Below the pieces are notes generated by a model. That model worked only from the letters and a program-made list of their open reading frames with translations. It ran no database searches and was not told the origin of the DNA. Positions 52,084 through 57,702 of a stretch of 57,702 nucleotides of DNA are shown here, one piece after another. The stretch comes from Phycisphaerae bacterium (lineage in GTDB: Bacteria; Planctomycetota; Phycisphaerae; UBA1845): NCBI GenBank assembly GCA_029260235.1, contig JAJDDP010000006.1, positions 1 to 57,702 of the forward strand, written 5' to 3'. The translations under genes and the position numbers were made by a program. Every line of letters begins with the position of its first letter. Position 1 is the first letter of the stretch.

Positions 52084-54009
52084 TTGGTTGAACGCTTGAC
52101 CACACAAACGCCATCAGCTTCCTCATTCGGTCCTCAACGGGGAGCAGCCGGCCGCGCACTGGGCGGGGCTGTCACTGCCTTGCTCTCACTGGTGGCCATT
52201 GGCCTGTGCCTGGAATACGGATTTGAAGAAGCACCCTTGCCCCTGGCGGTGCTGAATGTGATCGAATTTGCGGCCATCGCCCTGGTGGTCGTCAATCAAA
52301 TCCACCTCTTTGTCGGCGCAAAGAACAAGTCAGCCAAAAGATCCCACGCCCTAAGCCTGGGGATGATCTTAGTCGGTGGACTGATCGTGTCAGCCGTGGC
52401 GGAATTCTCCAACCTGTCTTTGCTGCGGGCTACGACGATTAGCGCCGTCATTTTGAAGAGCATGCTGTTGATGCGTATCGGAATGGGCGTGATTCGTTTC
52501 AATCTGGAGGCATCGCGCAGCAGTCTACACCCCGCCCGCATGATGGTTCTTGGGTTTCTAGCCCTGATTGTTGTGGGCGGCATCCTCTTGTCACTGCCCA
52601 AGGCGATGACGCCCGAACATCGCCACGAGGAAGGGCCTTACGAAGCCAAGCGCATCCTCAACTGTTTCTTCACCGCTGCGAGTGCGACCTGTGTGACTGG
52701 CTTGGTTGTCTACGACACGGGATCCGACTTCACCCGCTTTGGCCAAGTCGTAATCCTGGGCCTGATTCAGATCGGCGGATTGGGCATCATGATGTTCGGC
52801 ACCCTCATCGCACTGCTCGTGCGCCGGCATCTGTCCTTGCGGCAATCGCTGGCGCTGCAGGATGCGCTCAGCCATCAAACCATCGGCGAAGTTCGGCGAA
52901 TGATGCTCTTTGTGCTGATCAGTACGTTTGTTATTGAGGGTATCGGTTCGCTGGTCATCTATCCGCTGTCGGCGACTCAGGCTAATTCGCTGGGCGGCCG
53001 TGTTTTCTACAGCCTTTTTCATTCGATCAGCGCCTTTTGCAATGCCGGATTCGCTCTGCACGGTGACAGCTTGGTGCGCCATCACGCAGCTTGGCCTCTG
53101 TATGTGGGCATGATGCCGCTCATCGTTCTTGGGGGCCTTGGTTTTCCGGTTCTTCATGACCTGCTCAGCCGAGCAGGTCGATGGTTGCGCCGCGTCTGGG
53201 CGGCTAAGTCAATGCGCCCCGATGGGGATGTCTTCGACCGGCAGCGCCATCCCCAGACCAAGGGGAATCGCTTCTCGTTGCATACGCGCCTGGTCTTGAT
53301 TGCGTCGTCGGTGCTGATTGCAGGGCCTGCTCTGCTATTTCTGATTTTTGAATCGACGCCTGAGTGGCGTTCTCGATCGCAGATCGAGAACGCTAGCCTC
53401 ATCGCCGAGGCAGAGGGTCAATCGTCGGTGATGATCGATCAACCGTTCCGGGCCCGCGTCGGTTCCTCGCTGTTTCTATCGGTGACCGCTCGTACTGCTG
53501 GGTTCAATTCGGTTTCGCTGGACGTGGATTCGATGTCGCCTGCCAGTCACTTCCTGCTTTGCTTGCTGATGTTCGTCGGTGGATCACCCGCATCGACTGC
53601 CGGTGGGGTCAAGACAGCTGCTGTGGCTGTGCTTGTGGTCGGCGTGTACAGCACGCTGCGGCGTCGTCCTCGCGTCGAGTGCTTTGGGCGGACCATTCCC
53701 ACGGTCATCGTAGAAAGAGCAGCCGTCGTGGTCATGGTGATGTTTGCGGTGGTTTCGCTGGTGACGCTTTCTTTGTGCTACACCGAATCTGCGCCGCTGC
53801 AGCAGATCCTCTTTGAGGCTGTCTCTGCCTGCGGCACGGTTGGTCTTAGCACCGGGTTCACCGATGAATTGACAGTGGCTGGCCGACTCATCATCATCGC
53901 GGGCATGTTTGCCGGTCGATTAGGGCCGCTAACCGTTCTAGTGGCCCTGACCAACAGCCGATCATCGGCAAAGTACGAGTATCCAGAGGAATCACCGATC
54001 ATCGGATAA
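52084..54009 (+). CDS. ktrB: TrkH/KtrB-type potassium transporter subunit
   Basis: A 641-residue integral membrane protein with the four pore-loop segments of the Trk/Ktr/HKT family: ASATCVTGLVVYD, SISAFCNAGFALHG, TARTAGFNSVSLD and SACGTVGLSTGF, each with the filter glycine. An extra N-terminal segment of ~160 residues carries additional helices, so it is longer than a standard KtrB (~450). The cytoplasmic regulator KtrA follows 83 bp later. The start is uncertain: TTG at 52084 or 52096, no clear ribosome binding site. The pair imports K+ with Na+ or H+ coupling for osmotic balance. Confidence 0.88.
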   Translation: MVERLTTQTPSASSFGPQRGAAGRALGGAVTALLSLVAIGLCLEYGFEEAPLPLAVLNVIEFAAIALVVVNQIHLFVGAKNKSAKRSHALSLGMILVGGLIVSAVAEFSNLSLLRATTISAVILKSMLLMRIGMGVIRFNLEASRSSLHPARMMVLGFLALIVVGGILLSLPKAMTPEHRHEEGPYEAKRILNCFFTAASATCVTGLVVYDTGSDFTRFGQVVILGLIQIGGLGIMMFGTLIALLVRRHLSLRQSLALQDALSHQTIGEVRRMMLFVLISTFVIEGIGSLVIYPLSATQANSLGGRVFYSLFHSISAFCNAGFALHGDSLVRHHAAWPLYVGMMPLIVLGGLGFPVLHDLLSRAGRWLRRVWAAKSMRPDGDVFDRQRHPQTKGNRFSLHTRLVLIASSVLIAGPALLFLIFESTPEWRSRSQIENASLIAEAEGQSSVMIDQPFRARVGSSLFLSVTARTAGFNSVSLDVDSMSPASHFLLCLLMFVGGSPASTAGGVKTAAVAVLVVGVYSTLRRRPRVECFGRTIPTVIVERAAVVVMVMFAVVSLVTLSLCYTESAPLQQILFEAVSACGTVGLSTGFTDELTVAGRLIIIAGMFAGRLGPLTVLVALTNSRSSAKYEYPEESPIIG

Positions 54010-54092
54010 CGTGCCACACGGGATCCCCACCGTTTTGGAATCGGGGACTGATCGGGGCGCGATAGACCGATCGTTTGGAGGTCGAATTTCTG

Positions 54093-54779
54093 ATGCAACG
54101 ATTTGCAGTCATTGGCCTAGGCCGATTTGGGCAACAGCTGGCGCGATCACTGTCCTCGGATGGGTCGGACGTCATCGCTATCGACGCCTCAGCCAAGAGC
54201 GTTGATCAAGTTTGCGACGAGGTCGCCCTAGCCGTTTGCCTCGACGCGACCGATGAAGAAGCGCTCAAAGCACAAGGCGTCGCCGATGTCGATGCGGCTA
54301 TTGTGGGCATCGGCGAGGATTTTGAGGCTACGATTCTGACCGTAGCAGCCCTGCGATCATTGGACGTCACTCCGATTTATGCCCGGGCTGAAACGGACAT
54401 TCAGGCCCGCATCCTCACCCGGGTGGGCGCTACCGGCACAGTGAATCCCGAGCGCGAATCTGCACTCCGCTGGGCACATCGCCTATCCCTGCCCGATCTT
54501 CAGCAATACGTCGATCTGGGCGAGTCGCATGCCATGATATACACCGCAGCGCCGGGGTCGTTTCACAACAAGACTCTGGCGGAATTGGCCCTTCGGGAGA
54601 AATACGGCGTGAACTTGGTGGCCATCGAGCGCCGAGTTACCATCAAGACCAAATCGGAGGGCAGCTCCACGACCAAACCGGTGATTTCGGTCCCCACGGC
54701 TGCCACAGCCATCTTGCCCGACGACGTGCTGATTCTGGTGGGGTCGAATGAATCCTTGGCTAGTTTTGGCAAGTCGTAG
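54093..54779 (+). CDS. ktrA: KtrA/TrkA-type RCK regulator of potassium uptake
   Basis: A 228-residue cytoplasmic subunit with an N-terminal Rossmann (RCK_N) domain (MQRFAVIGLGRFGQQLA, with the GxGxxG motif and Asp at the end of strand 2 in VIAIDAS) and a C-terminal RCK_C domain (~135-220). It binds NAD(H)/ATP and gates the partner KtrB. The ATG at 54093 has GGAGG 11 nt upstream; a TTG 18 nt earlier would overlap that ribosome binding site, so it is rejected. Confidence 0.9.
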   Translation: MQRFAVIGLGRFGQQLARSLSSDGSDVIAIDASAKSVDQVCDEVALAVCLDATDEEALKAQGVADVDAAIVGIGEDFEATILTVAALRSLDVTPIYARAETDIQARILTRVGATGTVNPERESALRWAHRLSLPDLQQYVDLGESHAMIYTAAPGSFHNKTLAELALREKYGVNLVAIERRVTIKTKSEGSSTTKPVISVPTAATAILPDDVLILVGSNESLASFGKS

Positions 54780-54928
54780 CCCAATTTGACCTGTTCTAGC
54801 GGCCGATGCCGTTTGTCAATAGAATGTCTTTGCAGGCCCGAAGGTCAGTTGTCGCCATCCATGCGTCCGGCGGGCAAACTGATCCGGGCAGTTAATTTCT
54901 CCTACGGTGAGCCGCAACGGAGCATGTC

Positions 54929-56461
54929 ATGAACGCAGCCATTAGGGCACGAAATCCCATCATCAAAACTAATCTTGTTGGCCTCGGTTTGATCAGCGCA
55001 TGGGCTCTAGGGGCAGGTGGGCCGATGGAGGTCATCGCCGAGGATAACGCTGTCCTTTCATTCGACCTGCTGGGCAGTCTTAGGATCGACAAGGAAGATC
55101 CTGAGGGTGGACTGGACCTCGACAAGCTCGAACCGCCCGGTATTGAAGAGTACTTGAATGAAGTTGTGGAACTCCTGGAAATCAAGCTGAGTAAGGAGTT
55201 AGAATATTGCCAGGCGGCTGGCTTCATCCCCATCAAAGGCGAGAGCACCGGTGGCAGATTCGACGAGACGGTACTGAAGCTACTCCTGGGCTCAGCTGAG
55301 AAGGCCGGGTGCTCGCCGCGATCTAGACAACATGATCGGCCAAACAGTTTTGCCACGGCCGCCAACAAATGGCGCAAGTCGATCGACAGCATCATGGATC
55401 TAGCACAACTCAGTCCTGGTGAGAAGGAGATCAAGAAGCTCATCGACACCAACTATGACAGCGATCTTCTGGGCCCCGCGGATGCTGAATCGCTTTACCG
55501 ACTGCGCAATCGCATGGGGGCCGAGGAGGAGTTAGCCGAAATGATCGGCGCGTTTTTTCTGGCGCCAGTCAAGGGCAAGGTCGAAGACCTTGAAGATGTT
55601 GAAGACTGGCGGTTGACCTCGCGCGGGTCTACCAAATTCGGACGAGAAATCAAAATCGCGGGAGAGTCCAGGACCATCGAAAACATCGTCAAGGAGACGA
55701 TTCTTGTAGGCGACGATGGGACGTTCGACGGCGTGACCACTGATGAGAAGAGGCATAGCTTCGAGGGGTTCTTCCTCTATAGCCGGCAAGCGGTGGATCA
55801 GGATGACGTGACCACCACCGTGGTGATCGAGTCCGACGGTGAAGTCGCCGACCTAGCCCGCAAGGGCCACGACTTAGCGGCGGACTACGCTAGGGTCCGC
55901 ACATTCCGCATGAAGGCAATGCAGAGAACATCCCTTCAATATGTCGATCCAGAGATCACCGCGGAGAGCCTTTTCCCCTCGGCGGTCGAACTGGGAGCAG
56001 AAACAGAGGATGCCGACGACCGCCTGTCTGGAATGCAGCAACATTTTGGTGCCCCCGTGGGCCGGCGAAGCCGAACCAAGGACAGCAAGCTCATCGAATG
56101 GTCCGGCTACTTCATGGGCATTGATGAGAACATGCAGGCTAGGTTGTCCATCGATTCGGGCGTCGAGGGCCAGCCGTTGCATACCGCGCTGGTGGAGGCT
56201 AGCGGATCTCCTCTGGGTGAGGAAGCAGCCTATGGAAAGCTCAAGATCGGTGAAGAAGTTTTCTTGGTAGCCACCGTAGCCAAGCTGGCCTACGCAGGCT
56301 CCGGTGATGGGACGATGATCTTCTCTCTCTCGCCTGCCGTGGAGGCAGAACGTAGCAAACCCGGCGATAGGGGTAAGACCAGCAAGACGAAGGCAAAGGG
56401 CAAGAAGAAAAAGAGGAGCACCCGCAAGAGGGGCGCCATACGCGATAAGGGTGTTGGTTAA
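54929..56461 (+). CDS. Hypothetical secreted protein with basic C-terminus
   Basis: A 510-residue protein with GGAG six nt before ATG. Residues ~12-37 look like a signal peptide (IIKTNLVGLGLISAWALGAG; cleavage near VIAED). The body is acidic and mixed alpha/beta, with no recognised domain. The last ~45 residues are strongly basic (KGKKKKRSTRKRG). The stop is 80 bp from the convergent pfp gene. A tail that could bind nucleic acid or an anionic surface is possible, but nothing more can be supported. Confidence 0.75.
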   Translation: MNAAIRARNPIIKTNLVGLGLISAWALGAGGPMEVIAEDNAVLSFDLLGSLRIDKEDPEGGLDLDKLEPPGIEEYLNEVVELLEIKLSKELEYCQAAGFIPIKGESTGGRFDETVLKLLLGSAEKAGCSPRSRQHDRPNSFATAANKWRKSIDSIMDLAQLSPGEKEIKKLIDTNYDSDLLGPADAESLYRLRNRMGAEEELAEMIGAFFLAPVKGKVEDLEDVEDWRLTSRGSTKFGREIKIAGESRTIENIVKETILVGDDGTFDGVTTDEKRHSFEGFFLYSRQAVDQDDVTTTVVIESDGEVADLARKGHDLAADYARVRTFRMKAMQRTSLQYVDPEITAESLFPSAVELGAETEDADDRLSGMQQHFGAPVGRRSRTKDSKLIEWSGYFMGIDENMQARLSIDSGVEGQPLHTALVEASGSPLGEEAAYGKLKIGEEVFLVATVAKLAYAGSGDGTMIFSLSPAVEAERSKPGDRGKTSKTKAKGKKKKRSTRKRGAIRDKGVG

Positions 56462-56541
56462 CTACAAGAATGTCACCGGATGAAGAGCATTGCACTTGCC
56501 GTTCCCGTTGGCAAACAATGACAGGACGGCTGCTTGAGCTG

Positions 56542-57702
56542 CTAGGCGTTCTCTGCCAACTCCCCCAGGCAGTCGATGGGGATGTCGTAGCCCTCGAAGG
56601 GGCAAGCGGCGGCCTTGGCGTAGCGGGTACGGAATTCTCCGGGCTTCATCTTTGCTTCATTCGCCAGCAAGGCCAACTTGGCGGGGTCTTCCAAATCTTG
56701 GCGCTCTAGACGGATCATGTAGGCCCGGGCAACCTGGTAGGAGTATGATCTAAGATCCACCGTGCGCGTTTCGGTGCGGTTGGTTTCTGGATTCAGCATC
56801 GATCTTAGGCCTATCGGGGCCAACTCGCCATTTGCGATGGTGACCATGCTACCTTCGGGCAACACCGCCCCATCCTTGAGCAGTAGACGAATCGCCCCAT
56901 GGCCTAAGCTTCGGCAGTAGGCCATGTCTCCCGGCGTGGGATCGGCAGAGCGCAATTCATAACCCAGCGTGTGATTGACGATCGAAATTCTCTCGCCGCG
57001 ATTTTGGAATCGTTGCTGCAGCTCAGTTCGCAGCATCTCGGCCATTGGCACCTCAGCCAATCGCATGTGCCCGGCTACATCGACGGCGACAGGCCTGCCT
57101 AACAGCTTTTCGATCTCTTCTCGATCTCCCAGCTTATAAGTGACACCTTCAGCCACCACGACAACGCCATCTCGCCGCCCCATCACCTGCCGCTTTAGCA
57201 TGGAGCCTTCGATGACATCAGTCACGCTTTGGAATGTTGTCTTTTCGGGGAACTCTTCGGGCAGCAGGGTCAGGGTGGCGCCGGCTGAGCGCCCGATACC
57301 GAGCGAAAGCCAACCCGCGGTGCGTCCCATAGCAACGACGACATACCATCTGCCCGTCGTGCGCGAATCCTGCATCAAGTTCTTGACGATGCCCGTGCCT
57401 ACATATCGAGCGGTCGAGAAGCCAAAAGTATCGATGTCGGCGGGCAGCGGCAGGTCGTTGTCGATCGTCTTGGGCACATGGATCAGTCGAAGAGCGCCAC
57501 CCGATGCCTCAGCGACAAAACGGGCACTGAGCGAGGTATCGTCACCGCCGATGGTGATCAGATTGGTGATGCCCATCAGGGTCAAGTGGTGCAACACTTG
57601 GTTGACTTTGGCTTCGTTGGGCTCGATGAGGGGGCTGGTCTTGCGTTTCTCGTCGTCCATCAGGCTGGTGCGAGAAGTCCGCAGGATCGAACCACCGTCG
57701 AA
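56542..57702 (-). CDS. pfp: Pyrophosphate-type phosphofructokinase, 5' end outside window
   Basis: The minus-strand frame is open past the right edge: upstream of the internal Met at 57660 the sequence continues as FDGGSILRTSRTSL, the G(G)TxLxTSR motif of phosphofructokinases, so the first part of the gene is missing. Visible motifs are GGDDTS (Asp where ATP-dependent enzymes have Gly), PKTIDND (Lys where ATP enzymes have Gly) and VAMGRTAGW. Both signature residues indicate use of pyrophosphate rather than ATP in converting fructose-6-phosphate to fructose-1,6-bisphosphate, a reversible glycolytic step. It ends convergently with the 54929 gene. Confidence 0.9.
   Translation of the reverse strand, partial: FDGGSILRTSRTSLMDDEKRKTSPLIEPNEAKVNQVLHHLTLMGITNLITIGGDDTSLSARFVAEASGGALRLIHVPKTIDNDLPLPADIDTFGFSTARYVGTGIVKNLMQDSRTTGRWYVVVAMGRTAGWLSLGIGRSAGATLTLLPEEFPEKTTFQSVTDVIEGSMLKRQVMGRRDGVVVVAEGVTYKLGDREEIEKLLGRPVAVDVAGHMRLAEVPMAEMLRTELQQRFQNRGERISIVNHTLGYELRSADPTPGDMAYCRSLGHGAIRLLLKDGAVLPEGSMVTIANGELAPIGLRSMLNPETNRTETRTVDLRSYSYQVARAYMIRLERQDLEDPAKLALLANEAKMKPGEFRTRYAKAAACPFEGYDIPIDCLGELAENA

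Noticed and set aside
1..57702. tRNA, rRNA, riboswitch and insertion-sequence signals
   Set aside because: The gaps were read for cloverleaf-like arms, rRNA-like conserved blocks, and transposase genes with terminal inverted repeats. None was found, but small RNAs cannot be ruled out by eye.

Overview
The window looks like the chromosome of a Planctomycetota bacterium, probably of the Phycisphaerae or a close relative. Four things suggest this. There are several large surface or secreted proteins built from FG-GAP/VCBS calcium repeats, one with a dockerin-like DLNADG tail. There is a GreA with a very long N-terminal extension, as known from the PVC superphylum. SecA is 1,388 residues long. 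There are many lipoproteins and a planctomycete-style prepilin. No rRNA, tRNA, CRISPR array, insertion sequence or phage gene was recognised. The assignment is inferred from protein style, not from a marker gene.

Layout. 1-10 kb: secreted and envelope proteins. These are a VCBS/PKD lipoprotein running off the left edge, a GGQ release-factor-like protein, a lipoprotein with LNR-like cysteine repeats and Gly-Phe-Asp-Thr-Asp repeats, a coiled-coil envelope protein, and a CRTAC/VCBS protein with an ASPIC/UnbV domain. 10-18.5 kb (minus strand): a decayed ABC-transporter fragment; the operon DUF4956 -> CotH kinase/beta-helix -> VTC (polyphosphate-polymerase type); an MsbA-like ABC exporter with an unusual extracytoplasmic insert; and mannose-1-phosphate guanylyltransferase. 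This suggests a cell-surface modification locus. 18.5-30 kb: DUF6504, a TsaC/LMW-phosphatase fusion overlapping rpiB, a methyltransferase, long GreA, a prepilin with a zinc-ribbon membrane protein, a bacterial histone-fold protein with its own terminator, pcm, a CPBP protease and an archaeal-type GatE.

30-41 kb: a small lipoprotein and an outer-membrane barrel protein; a divergent pair of methionine-gamma-lyase-type enzyme and Lrp/AsnC regulator with a palindrome between them; a PAP2 lipoprotein; an FAH-family hydrolase; a 1,357-residue FG-GAP lipoprotein; and a PKD protein with a sorting-signal-like C-terminus. 41-57.7 kb: giant SecA, two tandem TadG/VWA paralogues, DUF983, an aminotransferase, a KtrB/KtrA potassium uptake pair, a hypothetical secreted protein, and a PPi-type phosphofructokinase running off the right edge.

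The most unusual items are the histone-fold protein, the repeat-expanded SecA, the DUF4956-CotH-VTC operon with a 170-nt gene overlap, archaeal-type GatE in a bacterial context, the ABC exporter with a PDZ-like insert, and the ABC pseudogene relic. All functions are inferred by reading sequence motifs; no database search was possible.
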